Positions 38,168 through 63,474 are shown, numbered from the stretch's first letter. The stretch is 64,000 nt of DNA from Enchytraeus crypticus (GCA_905160935.1 CAJHZI010000514.1:2755001-2819000); one strand, 5' to 3'. A program made the numbers and translations. Notes: generated by a model from the letters alone, not told the origin.

Positions 38168-39335
38168 TTATACACTGTACATAACATTGTATTTTGTATC
38201 CTATTATATCCTAACTTCTGTTATTTATAAATATGTTGTGTTTTAGAATTCCATTATAGATCTTATGTTTACAGAACACTACGCTAGCAGTGAAATCAAT
38301 TCCACTAACTCAAATATTTCTTGAATTACCATATCGAGCAGTACAGTAGTAGGACTAAAGCAGACGTTACATGTAGGAGTACGTTTTTTAAGATTAAAAA
38401 ATTAGTCATTTCAATTATGTGAAATTCTAGAAAGTATTAGGCCCTATGTTAATTTCCCTGATTGTATGCTATTTTGAGGATATTTTATGAATATATTTTT
38501 GCAAGCAGACTGGCTTTTGAAATAAAAATCTTAAGCTATGTTAAAATGAATGAATATGTGCTAAGGATTACTAGGCTGTGAAGAAAAATGACTGAAAGTA
38601 ACGTCCAAATTTGCTTAAGGCATTGGGCCAAAAGTTAAGCTCTGATATATTTATTTATAATTTTGTTTTTTATTTTCAGAAACATCTGTTCTATCATCAT
38701 TAAGCAAAATTCTAAAACCTAAACATCCGCAACATGTTCTACAGTTTATTAGGGTCACAAACGAGTCAAATTTGGCAGCTACTGAATCTAGTATTTCAAC
38801 TGCTAAATCAAGAGTGGAGACTGTCAAATCAAGTACGGCGAATGTTGAACCTGTTTATATTCTCTCAACATCTAATACATCTATCAAGAGTTCACCAGAG
38901 AACAGTGTTTCGGAACGTAACCATTTGATTGCATCATCTTCAGTGTATCGTCTTTCTCCATCACTCACTGTTGTATCACGTAGCAGAAATACGTCAGCTA
39001 TAAACGATGACTCCTCCAGTCATATTAAGTCTCCGGTAACTGGGAGTTTCGCTGAATCTACCGCACAGTGGTCGAACGACCAGGAATTGAATCTGTCAGA
39101 ATCTTGCTACATCGATCAAGCTCCTGCTGATTTGGAACGGAATGCTTGCGATTCAGATAATGTTCACAGTCTCTCATCTGACATTGTCGACTTAAATACG
39201 GATAGCTCGGAGCTAACAGAGCTAACTATGCAGCCGTTGCTAGAGATTGATGATATTAAGAATGATATTAAATCTGTTGTTAATGAGAGACAGGACGATT
39301 TAACTGCTAAGCGAAGAAAATTAGATATAAGTTAA
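29456..39335 (+). CDS. Unrecognised C2H2 zinc-finger / coiled-coil protein, 10 exons
   Basis: Ten exons join without any phase conflict: 29456-29506, 30033-30228, 31281-31471, 33394-33511, 33706-33777, 34792-35000, 35668-35898, 36506-36766, 37493-37757, 38680-39335. Total 2250 nt, 749 residues plus stop. Zinc-ligand patterns: C51/C54/H69/H74, then C90-C93 with a His/Cys-rich stretch, and a canonical finger C112/C115/H128/H132. Residues about 325-375 (AEHRRLLLEAEARCEGIESE onward) look like a coiled coil. The last 220 residues are Ser-rich and end in AKRRKLDIS, a possible nuclear localisation signal. An in-frame TAA lies 12 nt upstream of the chosen ATG. A nuclear DNA- or RNA-binding regulatory role is inference; I cannot assign a family. 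Introns carry SINEs and LINE fragments. Confidence 0.8.
30033..30228 (+). CDS. Zinc-finger gene exon 2 (first C2H2 finger)
   Basis: 196 nt, acceptor TTTTCACAG, donor GTACGC. Encodes the finger HCPFC with His ligands in KAHYQVKH (C-x2-C-x14-H-x4-H), then VDKAIDFAG. Confidence 0.82.
30229..31280. other. Zinc-finger intron 2, nothing recognised
   Basis: AT-rich intron without recognisable repeat families. Confidence 0.5.
31281..31471 (+). CDS. Zinc-finger gene exon 3 (second and third fingers)
   Basis: 191 nt, acceptor CTTGGTAG, donor GTGTGA. Encodes CCDRCDIIGSIKGNKDIKRP, then HWHCFSCKNGFNRRDEALKH and YRTH. The last is a textbook C-x2-C-x12-H-x3-H finger. Confidence 0.85.
31995..32340 (+). mobile_element. 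LINE 3' end with (GAT)n tail
   Basis: C-terminal reading RGRQQLTWNAVIKKDMKNRG, DWRKSICIPSLIKLGFKRR then stop, ending in GATGATAATGATGAT. Short repeat tails like this are typical of non-LTR elements. In intron 3 of the zinc-finger gene. Confidence 0.65.
32385..32665 (-). mobile_element. (GAT)n-tailed element, copy 3
   Basis: Best preserved copy; minus strand ends with a readable [20 protein letters not shown] before the GAT tail, which links the family to a LINE C-terminus. Confidence 0.65.
33145..33298 (+). mobile_element. 3' fragment of the same LINE family
   Basis: About 150 bp matching the [16 protein letters not shown] to stop region and the CACTAAGAGAG end, in intron 3 of the zinc-finger gene. 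Confidence 0.75.
33394..33511 (+). CDS. Zinc-finger gene exon 4
   Basis: 118 nt, acceptor AAACAG, donor GTGATT. Encodes EVYRSPNSDTAKVPAVIGDE and FLTMNSPQSIGRALHQWNS. No domain recognised; ends in phase 1, matching exon 5. Confidence 0.75.
33706..33777 (+). CDS. Zinc-finger gene exon 5
   Basis: 72 nt, acceptor CTTTAG, donor GTACGT. Encodes VPRVVLGCGWTTAEYGNRKQ then SAA and the start of Cys. A second GT four bases downstream (GTAAGA) would end in the wrong phase for exon 6, so GTACGT was chosen. Confidence 0.7.
33880..34090 (+). mobile_element. (GA)n-tailed repeat family, copy 3
   Basis: Starts AAAGGCAACGGGATACCACC and ends in GAGAAGAAGAGAGAG; in intron 5 of the zinc-finger gene. Confidence 0.7.
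34385..34520 (+). mobile_element. tRNA-derived SINE family 1, copy
   Basis: Box A-like TGTTGGTAAGATATTCG, box B-like AGGGTTTAAATCCTGG, body GTCACTGACATCGCTTTCGA. Intron 5 of the zinc-finger gene. Confidence 0.75.
34792..35000 (+). CDS. Zinc-finger gene exon 6
   Basis: 209 nt, acceptor CGTAAG, donor GTAGTG. Encodes IDSETLSKLTGCERVVQVSV and an acidic stretch ending HSDLDMDIIDE. The exon is open across its length and fits both neighbours in phase. Confidence 0.75.
35330..35580 (+). mobile_element. tRNA-derived SINE family 2, copy
   Basis: Best full copy: GATTCGATTCCCAGCCGCGC, GAGAGTAAAATCTCGGACAT, then TGATAGATATCAACATAGGT and GTGAT..CACTATAATG. Intron 6 of the zinc-finger gene. Confidence 0.75.
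35668..35898 (+). CDS. Zinc-finger gene exon 7 (coiled-coil start)
   Basis: 231 nt, acceptor CTTTCAG, donor GTCATT (weak beyond GT). Encodes AGNPVYQVDWSGVVKSGSEE, an acidic run, then ISIAEHRRLLLEAEARCEGI and ESELRKQIELLQQQ with heptad-like Leu/Ile spacing. Confidence 0.8.
36006..36150 (-). mobile_element. tRNA-derived SINE family 1, copy
   Basis: Well preserved copy in intron 7 of the zinc-finger gene; box B GGGGTTCAAATCCTGG on the minus strand. Head adjoins a small palindrome CTGGCTCCAGCCAG. Confidence 0.78.
36413..36503. repeat. (GAT)n microsatellite ending at the zinc-finger exon 8 acceptor
   Basis: GATGATGATGG variants run up to the TAG of the acceptor at 36503-36505. Confidence 0.92.
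36506..36766 (+). CDS. Zinc-finger gene exon 8 (coiled-coil end)
   Basis: 261 nt, acceptor ATGATGTAG directly after a (GAT)n tract, donor GTATGT. Begins VELQREEIERLRERESRLNS, continuing the coiled coil in frame from exon 7, which supports both boundaries. Confidence 0.8.
37308..37446 (-). mobile_element. tRNA-derived SINE family 1, copy
   Basis: In intron 8 of the zinc-finger gene. Head forms a palindrome CGCCACTGGCTCCAGCCAGT plus GGCG. Confidence 0.77.
37493..37757 (+). CDS. Zinc-finger gene exon 9
   Basis: 265 nt, acceptor GCTGTAG, donor GTTTAG chosen because it gives phase 1 as exon 10 requires. Begins VSQMMILASGPNGRQIRIVP; the rest is Ser/Thr-rich and probably disordered. The tRNA-derived SINE at 37308-37446 ends about 45 bp upstream of the acceptor. 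Confidence 0.72.
38092..38164. repeat. (TA)n microsatellite in zinc-finger intron 9
   Basis: About 36 TA units. Confidence 0.95.
38680..39335 (+). CDS. Zinc-finger gene exon 10 (terminal)
   Basis: 656 nt, acceptor TATTTTCAG, ends at TAA. Encodes about 217 residues starting TSVLSSLSKILKPKHPQHVL; rich in Ser, Thr and acidic residues, ending AKRRKLDIS, which may be a nuclear localisation signal. Confidence 0.8.
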
Positions 39336-39469
39336 CGTTAGTTAGTTAATTACAACATTGATTTGTATAATGTCATTTTTAACGCAAAATTTTGATGCGT
39401 AAATTATATTTATAATGTTTATAATACTCTAAGGCTTCTACGTATTCTGTCTCATGAGATGTTGGGTGA

Positions 39470-39605
39470 CACTGGTTTATGGATGTGAAACATGGACCTA
39501 AAGGAAGGAAAACAAAAGGAAACTAGAGACATTGGAATTGTGGATATGGAGAAGAATAGAGAGGATTAGCTGGACTCAAAAGGTTACAAATGAGGAAGTT
39601 CTGGT
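39470..39605 (+). mobile_element. LINE fragment (same family) next to the cathepsin relic
   Basis: Reads LVYGCETWT, then [20 protein letters not shown] with a stop inside. It abuts the exon 8-like relic at 39612. Confidence 0.7.
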
Positions 39606-39611
39606 AAGATG

Positions 39612-40254
39612 CTATACCACATTGATTGTCCTTGTTATGAGACATCATAATGTAGCCATTCATTCCTCATGACGTGCTCCGCAACTGAAAATGTACAAAC
39701 CAATAAGGTTTTAATTTCAATTTCTATCGTTGCCTTTGAAAGTGTGCAAATAAGCTTGAAATATAGACCGCCATTCGAGAAACGTTTAGCGTGTCGGTTT
39801 TCAGTGTTGACGTCGGATTAGAGTTAACTTGATTGCAGTATATGTAAACCAGAGTATTCTTGATGAACAATCAGCTAATAATAAAATCAATCTGGTAAGA
39901 AAATATAAATAAAATGAAATCAATATGAGCTGAGAAAAGTTAGCTAATATGAATAATGATTGAGTGAGAAGAAACAGCTAGTGTACACAAACTGCAACTT
40001 ATGCTAAAAACCTGTCAAACTTGCGGTGTTTCATTTGCAAACAGACAAATCAAAATGTAAATGATCCATTTCTTCTGTATCAGATGAAATATAAAAAGAT
40101 AGATGATCGTGACAAAGTTAATTACCGCTATATAGCTAAGCAAGCAGAAAGGTAATTTGGGCCCAGCCCGCAAAAAACTACATCTCCCTCGTTGAGTATA
40201 TCATGAAGCCCCAAGTTGCATGTTAATTAGAGCAGCTGGGTTCATTGTAGACAC
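39612..40254 (-). pseudogene. Relics of a second cathepsin L copy (exon 8-like and exon 7 acceptor-like pieces)
   Basis: At 39684-39612 the minus strand has acceptor TTTTCAG and a sequence matching terminal exon 8: GYIMMSHNKDNQCGIAS is readable, but the 5' part has a 2-nt length difference and an in-frame TGA, and the 3' end abuts a LINE fragment. At 40254 an acceptor CTTGTAG with GTGTCTACAATGAACCC equals the start of exon 7, but after a few codons (PSCSN) a stop follows. The order and orientation match exons 7-8 of the intact gene lying upstream, so a decayed tandem duplicate is likely; a transposed fragment is the alternative. Confidence 0.65.
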
Positions 40255-40317
40255 CTACAAGCGCAAAACATTATTGACAAGATCTAGCGATCTGCGGAAT
40301 CTCTGTTCTACGGGCTA

Positions 40318-40452
40318 GAACAAAGATAAGACGCAAGTCTTTCAATGTCTCTGGTCCAACTGTCTGGAACAAACTTCCCAGTCTGGGACTGTCTGAGCTC
40401 TTCCTTTTCGGCTTTCAGAAGGATCTACCTGTCCTAGTAGATCGCGCCAATA
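40318..40452 (+). mobile_element. LINE C-terminal fragment (GPTVWNKLP motif)
   Basis: Open stretch RRKSFNVSGPTVWNKLPSLG then LSELFLFGFQKDLPVLVDRA ending at a stop. GPxxWNxLP is a common C-terminal motif of CR1/Jockey-type reverse transcriptases. Confidence 0.65.
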
Positions 40453-40574
40453 ATAAGTAGTTTTACGGCTACAATGCCATGTTGCGTGAAACTGCGCTAA
40501 TATAAATTGACTTGCTATTATTACTATCTGTATTATTATGATTATTATTATTATTATTATTATTACTATTATTC

Positions 40575-40712
40575 TCTCTCTCTCTCTTAGTGCACTGCCT
40601 ACTGGCAGGTCCATGGCATATAACGCCTCCACTATTCTCTATCTTCCATTTTCCTCTTCACGTCCACATATGTGTGGATCTTTAAATCATCTATAACATT
40701 CCTTTTGATTAC
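40575..40712 (-). mobile_element. 3' fragment of the same LINE family
   Basis: Plus-strand text (CACTGCCTACTGGCAGGTCC onward) is the reverse complement of the family's 3' end; preceded by (CT)n and (ATT)n tracts. Confidence 0.7.
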
Positions 40713-41089
40713 TCTTATAATAATTATTATTTAGTAGTAGTAGTTCCGAGTGCTAAGCTTCTCTCTCCGCCAGTGTAGAGACTGGTATGCAGGTTACAGG
40801 CACTCTGTGGTGCATATTTGAAAGGACTCTAGACGCTAGAGGCTGACTATATCATCATCATCATCTTCCCTTAAATCCCAGTTCAACCAGGGTCGGGATA
40901 CGAATAGACTATAGGCTGACTATATATTATTTGATTATGTATTATGTTTGAGAATACCTTCCATCACACATATATCTTGGTAGAATTAGAGGCACGTTAT
41001 TATAGTAGAGAATATTACAGATCAGATTAAATAAACCTCTAATTAAATAGCAAAATTGAGCCTTGCTTCTGATGTACAACAACAACGCA

Positions 41090-41405
41090 ATTAAAGTTTT
41101 TTGTTCGTATGGTTACACACGTAACAACCGAATGTGCTTACAAAGTTTGCTTTCTTAGTTTCTGTTTTGTCGCTTTAGTAATTTCCTTCTTTCTCTCCGT
41201 GGTCATTAGTGTTCGTTGTCTTTTGTTGGCGCATTGATTGCATCCGGCACGGATTTAAGAATAACCTTCCAACACCCTCGGGATATTTTGTCATTCAAAG
41301 CTGTCGACACTCGATCTTCCTAGGTGATAATCCACAAAGCACTAACCGCGCGCGACGTAATTTATCTTTGTTCAATTGACGCGCATCTAAACCGAGTGCG
41401 CTAAA
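41090..41405 (-). mobile_element. 5S rRNA-derived SINE, copy
   Basis: Full-length sibling of 60065-60385, from TTTAGCGCACTCGGTTTAGA through the 5S-like part to the AATTGCGTTGTTG tail on the minus strand. Confidence 0.75.
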
Positions 41406-42065
41406 TCCCTACCATGAGTGCTACTGTTGCCCGTGACAACACTAAGCACTATGGACCAGATCCAGCAAATAGGCAGAGTGTGGGTACAAAAGCGGTGCGA
41501 ACGAAAATCCGGGAATTCAATCCAAGGAAGGGTTCTAGCGGAATGGAGGTTTACGTATAAGCGCTCTGAAGCACTCAAAACGAACCTTAAATGTGCCAAT
41601 ATCTGACTCAACAGTATCAGTTCTTTAAATAATTAATTACAAGCGCTTATTATGACGATGAAATCAGCGCTCAACACTGAACGCTAGTAACCACAACGTC
41701 AAACAATAACCTACGTATAAAAGTAAATGAATACTATTGACTTCCGAAAATGATAATTGCATCTTGATTATTTTATGTAAAATTTAACGGATTACAGTCA
41801 TTGACTCTGCCGCTCCTTGAAGGAACGAGAGAGAGAGGAGAGAGAGAGAGTGAGAGAGAGAGAGAGAGATGAGTCAATTAGTAAGAAATTATTTGTAAAA
41901 TAAAAAGTATTTAAATCTATTTAATCTATTCCCAATGCTACTTCTGTTTCTAAAGTTGTGAATGTGAATTGTGAATTATTAATCAATAAGTCGTTTGGTT
42001 TCCGTTTGTCCTTATTATATGAACTACTATATTATAATATAAAAAATTACAATAATAATTCATCT

Positions 42066-42858
42066 ATATTTAATAATCTCTCTCTCTTAGTGCACTGCCT
42101 ACTGGCAGGTCCATAGTACATAACGCCTCCACTCTTCTCTGTCTTCCGCCTTCCTCTTCATTTCCACATACGAGTGGGTCTTTAAATCATCTAACATACC
42201 TAATCTCGGCCTGCCCCTGCCTCTTTTTCCTTCCATTCTACCTTCTATGACCTCTTTTAAGAGACCTTCCCCCCTTAGAATGTGTCCTATCCATCTCTTC
42301 TTCCTATTTCTTAATACATTTATCAACTGTCTATCTGTGCCAACTCTCTCCAGGACTTCCTCATTTGTAACCTTTTGACTCCAGCTAATCCTCTCCATTC
42401 TTCTCCAAATTCACATTTCCAATGCCTCCAGTTTCCTAATATCTTCCTTTCTTAAGGTCCATGTTTCACATCCATATAATAGCGTGGTCCAAACCAAAGT
42501 TTTCACTATCTTTATCTTTGTATCTTTCTTTAGACTTTTTGTTAATAGTTCTTTTCTACTACCAAAGGCCGCTTTTGCTTGTGCAATCCTACTGCATATT
42601 TCCGTCTCGCATTTCCCATCATCGGTTATAGTATGACCCAAATATTTGAAACTACTTACCTGTTCCAATTTCGTACCATTTATTGTGATACTAACTTCAC
42701 CTTTATTATTGGATACTCTCATAACCTTGGTCTTTTTTATATTAATCTTCATGCCATATCTTAGGGCCGTATTAATCAGCCTATCCATTACCTTCTGCAA
42801 TCCAATCTCGCTGCCCGCTACCATTCCTTGGTCATCTGCAAATCGTACATCTTGTAAC
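42066..42858 (-). mobile_element. 5'-truncated non-LTR LINE, second family (reverse transcriptase C-terminus)
   Basis: Encodes RT motif FADDQGMVAG, INIKKTKVMRVSN, KYLGHTITDDG, LLYGCETW and the tail [20 protein letters not shown]. One TGA replaces the Trp codon of the family sequence (…LEM-stop-IWRRM), so it is dead. It ends in an (AG)n tail near 42070. Probably RTE-like. Confidence 0.85.
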
Positions 42859-42927
42859 AAATTCCCTCCTTGGGAATTTGAGCGCTATTATTTAATAATA
42901 GCGCTACAATATAGTAATATATTGTAG
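42859..42927. other. Three adjacent inverted repeats
   Basis: AAATTCCC/GGGAATTT (42859-42879), AGCGCTATTAT/ATAATAGCGCT (42881-42905) and CTACAATATA/TATATTGTAG (42904-42927) sit at the truncated 5' end of the LINE copy 42066-42858. Confidence 0.8.
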
Positions 42928-43145
42928 CATCATCTAACATCATTATATTACTGCAGTTAGCGATTAACATATAGAGTTAATATAAGCAATTGAAATTACG
43001 CAAAAATATAGCTTTATGACAATTAATTAAACACCTTGAAATCATCCACGAGTAAGGAAACGGAAGTTAAATCTAGCTTTCTTAATTTCTCTCAAGAGTA
43101 ACAGAGTGCTAAACTATTAAGTTCATGGTAGATTCGGTTGGACGT

Positions 43146-58210
<15,065 letters not shown>

Positions 58211-60064
58211 CCTAACGATCTATCTTGAAGATAAATTCTGAATTTTAACTGGAAAACACGACAACACCTACAGTTAGCGTAAGTTTCGGTGTTTCTTAGT
58301 CAACGATGACGTAAAAATACTTAAAATTGACTATAGTCTCACAAAAACTAACTTTGCAACAGCTGTATCAGCTGGAAAATTCTTCACATTAATATTTTAG
58401 ATATTACACTGAGCCTTTTCTGAAGTACTGAATTAGAATCTGTTTCGATTAAATTTAAATACAACACGATTTGAGCCTTCAATTTTCCAATTCGTGATTT
58501 ACAAATGAACATAAAGATTGGTTTGTCATTGAATTGCCACACTTATAAGTCACCAACTTTTAACGCCAACTGATCCGATCTAACCGGTTTTTACTGTTAA
58601 TTAACACGTTAGTTCACAAAGTGGTAATATACAACAAGAAAATAAGATCCACAAGTTTACAAGCCGCCGCATGATAGAGCTCATCCAATTGAGAACAAAA
58701 CTATAACTATAACAGTACATGCACAACAAGTGACAAAACAATTAGTTTGCTTGTAGACGGGCCCCTTTGGTCTCAGAATCCGTAACCGTATATGGCAGCG
58801 AGTTTACACGTTCATAACGTAATAGCATTAAACACTAGAGAGAAAAATCATCTGCCATGTAGCTGCGGACGGTTTTACACTCGGTTTTTGGTCTCTCTAA
58901 AGCAGGAGCTTTAGAGAGACCAAGCATATTGAGTTCAGAGATGATATAATAATACAACATTTCTACTTCTGTCATCTAATTACAAGATTTTCGAGTTACA
59001 TTATCCCAATTTATTTATTTTACAATTGTCTTTTTCAAATCACCAAACCTAGCAAAAGGAATCAAGCGTTCGTCACAAATGAGCACGCTAATTTCTTTCA
59101 ACATTCATACACTTCAATTCTACGTCGAACACAAATTTTCTTTAAGCCTATACTGCTTATAACTTATACTGTTATAATGCTTGCAGCCCTTCTTTAGAGA
59201 ACTTTAAGGTTTCTGGACTGACAGACCCGCAAATTTAAGGATAAGCTCATGTCTAAATTAATTATATAATTTCGTCTTAGGTTCAGGGGCGAAAGAGTTT
59301 TCCGGAGCACAATTTAGCATCTAAAAATTTAAAATTACATCTTAAAATTGCGATCATGCCACTATAATAAGATAAATAGTAGCAAACTAGTTTGTTTTAA
59401 AGAAACGCTCTATAGCTTGCTATAACTGTTTTTGTAACCAGTTAAATATAGTGAAAGTAAATGTCTCGAAAACAGAATAATTATTCACCATAGATGTATG
59501 ACGCATAGGCATGTTTCTAGTGTAACAAACAATCTGACCATCAATCATGTGTCAACAGTATTAAGCATAAGGAAAACTATAATTTTATAAATATTTCAAC
59601 ACTAACATAAATCATATGTATGCCTTTTATAGAAACGAGTCTAATTGCAAATCGGCCTACTTTCTGGGAGATAACAACCTATAAGTGCATAAGACATCAC
59701 GTGGCAGCTTAATTTTCCCGGTAGCCATAATTTTATCATAAAGTTCAGCAGTATGCACACAATGGAGCAGACCTAAGCAATATTAATATAAATTATGCGC
59801 AGTGGAAATTTTCTGTGTGTACTTTTGACTAAGCAATTAAGCTCAATCATATGAATTTCCGTTTAAATTCATCGAACAAGAAAACTATAGCACAGTAAAA
59901 AATGTCATATAGAGGAAGTAGACTCTAATTAGCACTCATGAGTTAATAGCTTTATTTCATAAGTACTACAAATGTAGACATACAGTTGTACGTGAATGTC
60001 GAAGAGAATCCTATAATTATAGCGTCGAATCTTTGCTTCACTCATCGTTTTACAAAGACCCTAA
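58211..60064. other. Upstream region of cathepsin L
   Basis: Presumed promoter side; only the hairpin at 58888-58923 stands out. Confidence 0.45.
58888..58923. other. Perfect 15-bp hairpin upstream of cathepsin L
   Basis: Arms TTGGTCTCTCTAAAG and CTTTAGAGAGACCAA with loop CAGGAG, about 680 bp upstream of the cathepsin start codon. Function unknown. Confidence 0.8.
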
Positions 60065-60385
60065 CGGTTTTTTTTGTTTTGTTCATATGGTTAAAAATAT
60101 GACATACCGCATGTATTTGCTTAGTTTCTGTTTTTAGTTTTCGTTATTTTTGTTTCCTCCTTCCAAATTATGGTTATTAGTAATACATATAGTTGTCTTT
60201 TGATAGCGCACGAATGCAACCGACACGGATCTAGGAAAACCTTCTAACACCATGGGGATTTTTTTCATTTAAAGCTGTTAACGTTCAGTCTTCCAAGGTG
60301 GTCACTCATGTACTAGCCGGGCTCGTCGTAGCTTAACTTCGTTCAGTGACGCGTAGACAAAGCAAGTGCGCTAAATGTCACCCCT
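60065..60385 (-). mobile_element. 5S rRNA-derived SINE, copy
   Basis: Reverse complement contains GAAGTTAAGCTACGACGAGC, CCGGCTAGTACATGAGTGAC and CACCTTGGAAGAC, matching the internal promoter region of 5S rRNA. The rest matches 41090-41405. Confidence 0.78.
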
Positions 60386-61091
60386 GATTTAACCATAGCC
60401 TCGTTTGTGTTTTATTTAGTTGCTGCTATTGTTAAGCAGAGCAAAAATTTAAACGAATGAACAACAAACAGTTCGTTCATCTAATGAAATACAGAAGTTA
60501 AGAGAATTTAGGAATTCCATCAATATTTAAATCTACCAAAAAGGGCATGAGAGAATTCTTCAGTCACAAATTAAAATATTGGATCTGAAAATTATACAAA
60601 CGAATTTCTTGATATCGAATAATTATATAATAATTTTATACAAAGTGTATGTATAGTAGCGACTAAAGTATGTTATAATCATCACTACAGCATAAATTGC
60701 TTATCATATATTGCATGCATGGGCCCTAAAAGCTCGCAGTAGTAATTATGAAGTAGAACAAATTAAACAGCATCCATTACCAGTCCAGAAAAAGTCGGAC
60801 GAGGAGACTCAGCGAATACATCGCTCCACCTAGGACGTCAATATCTCTGTTACCCTAAACTTCTTCTCCGTTACTCTGAACTCCAGTATTGAGTACTTTT
60901 AACGTCAAGGTCAGAAGATTTATGGTCTTTACTTCACAACAACATTTGTGCTTCCCATCTCATTCGAACATTTGCCCAGACTGGACTGATTTTCATGTCG
61001 TTTTCCTTCATCACTCTATTATCTTACTTTGTACTATCTTCTAAACCTTCTGCCACCCATTTCTATATACTATGCTTCGTGTTGCTTTCAA

Positions 61092-61565
61092 ATATGACCC
61101 TGGTCGTATAGAAGTCTGGTAGTATAGAGGTCTAGTCGTAAAGAGGTCTAGTCGTAAAGAGGTCTGGTCGTATAGAGGTCTGGTCGTATAGAGGTCTGGT
61201 CGTATAGAGGTTTGATTGTATAGAGGTCTGGTCGTATAGAGGTCTGGTCGTATATAGGTCTGGTCGTATAGAGGTCTGGTCGTATAGAGGTCTGGTTGTA
61301 TAGAGGTTTGACTGTATAGAGGTCTGGTCGTATAGAGGTCTGGTCGTATAGAGGTCTGGTCGTATAGAGGTCTGGTCGTATATTGGTCTGGTCGTAAAGG
61401 GGTTTGTCGTATAGAGGTCTGGTCGTATAGAGGTCTGATCGTATAGAGGTCTGGTCGTACAGAGGTCTGGTCGTATAGAGGTCTGGTCGTAAAGAGGTCT
61501 GGTCGTATAGAGGTCTGGTCGTATAGAGGTCTGGTCGTACAGAGGTCTGGTCGTATAGAGGTCGC
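61092..61565. repeat. 16-bp minisatellite, about 29 copies
   Basis: Unit GTCGTATAGAGGTCTG. Because 16 is not a multiple of three and the unit has no stop on the minus strand, all three minus frames are open and read the same repeated peptide (YDQTSIRPDLYTTRPL). The resulting frames of up to 190 codons are not regarded as genes. Confidence 0.92.
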
Positions 61566-61569
61566 ACAG

Positions 61570-63474
61570 GAGAGACCGGAAGTGAGACAGACGGCCAGGG
61601 AAGAGCAATCCAATTATGCTGCTGCCAACGATGTTGGTGTTGCGAAGATCTAGATTTGTTGAGATCAATCTAATTGAGTCATGGATACGTTAAATCATCT
61701 GCTGTTGGCTTTATCAATTGCATTGAAAAACTAGTGGAAAAAGAAGAGTACAGCATCGAGAATAGTTCCTTAACTAGATCCTTTCCATTCACGTGGAGAA
61801 TGTGTACTAGCAAAATTATGAAAGAGTTTAAAATCTGATGTAATCAGATTGCTATTGCTAGTGTGACTGCTTATTTTGCAAAAGAAAAGAAATGTGATCT
61901 AGCTTTTATATAGGTCACAGCTGTGAAAGAAATACTATTTTTATATAATTTTCTTCCGTAAGTGCCGTATAAATAGCATTGGGCTACTTTGAAAGAAAAT
62001 AGCTGGATAAAAATCTGAAACATCATTCTAAATAAAATTTTCCCTGACTAGCGCCAGCTAAGTCCAGCACGTCTGTAAGTCCGCTTTTACCTACCTTCTT
62101 TGCCATCTAGTCTGTCTAATGTAATGTCTATGATTAGTAGTAGTCGTTGCCTTATGAGAAAGCAATTTTAGCGTGGATGCAAGAATAACCTTTGATTTTC
62201 TTCATTCAAACCTATCAGGTTAAGTGCTTCAAATACTGAATGTACTTCAAAAATTTGAATCACCGTCTTTGGCAACGAAACAGAGATTCAAATTTTAGAA
62301 TCTATCAAAAAGTGATAACGTCTTAATATACTAGGTAGATAATTAATTTGCAAAATTTAATCATATTGCTGGAGAGAAATGAAGATGCATAATTTAGTTG
62401 TAGTTATTTCATATATTTTAGATTACTAGTAGTGGAAATATGTAATTGCGCAGTTTCGTTGTCAAATTAACAACTTAATGCTTAAATATCGACAGAGCAA
62501 ATACGAAACTACGAAGATATTGTTTGCTTTTTAACCTGCGCAGTCAATTATTATTATTTATGATTGCTCGCAGAAAGGATACATTAATTATATAGTATTA
62601 AATATAGGCTCCACGTTAGAATAACGCTCATTACAACAATGCAACACAGCATAATACGTAAATTGCCTACCTGTTGTTGCAGTACTATGCTATCTCTCGT
62701 ACATTAGCTGTGAACCAAACAAAACTAAAAGCGCTACTGACTGACAAGCCTGATAGCTCAAAGCTTGCCAAACAGTCTTTGTAAACATCACGTGATTGCT
62801 TTAACTAAATCAATCTGTGGGTTTTTGTCGAGGATTTTCCAACAAGGTCGATTAACTTCAGTATGCTGTAGTGCAATGCAGACATATTTGTCAGTAAAAA
62901 TAGCAGCTTTATGTGTCGTGATCAAAGTCTGTGGTCGTGATCTGTATCTTTGGTCTCTATAGACTACATGTAAATCGTGTGTTTATATTTAAAGTAAAAA
63001 CAAAAACTAGCCTCAGCCTATCTCTCTCAGGCTAGCTTTCTGAAAAAATATCAAATTTAAGGTGTAAACTCTACTAATCTGATTTACGTAAACCAAAAGA
63101 GCTTTCCATTCAACTTAGATTGATTTAATCACAGATGTTATGGCTCTACTAACTTCTATATTAGCAGTTCTAGAATTACCGGTATTTAAGAGGGTCGAAC
63201 CCACTACATGTTTTTTGTTCACGTTAAAAATTTGAACATTTCCTAAAAGCGTTCTTGTAGAATGGTGTCTACTATCTATTCTACTCACATTTTACTTTGG
63301 AGAAGTTATCACTAGCTGTTAAATTCTAGAATTGAGTTAAAATTAAAGATGGCCAATCAATGCTTCCTTCTATTTCTTCTCATACTGTCTCTAACAACAA
63401 GAGCAGCATACACATGGTCCATTATCAGTACAGTGACAGTACTAATAAGTAAAATAAGTAATAAGTATGCATTA
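61570..63474. other. Unannotated right-hand stretch
   Basis: No gene or well-supported repeat recognised. Confidence 0.5.

Noticed and set aside
61041..61668. Overlapping open frames of 139-190 codons on the minus strand
   Set aside because: They only read through a 16-bp minisatellite; the same peptide appears in all three frames.
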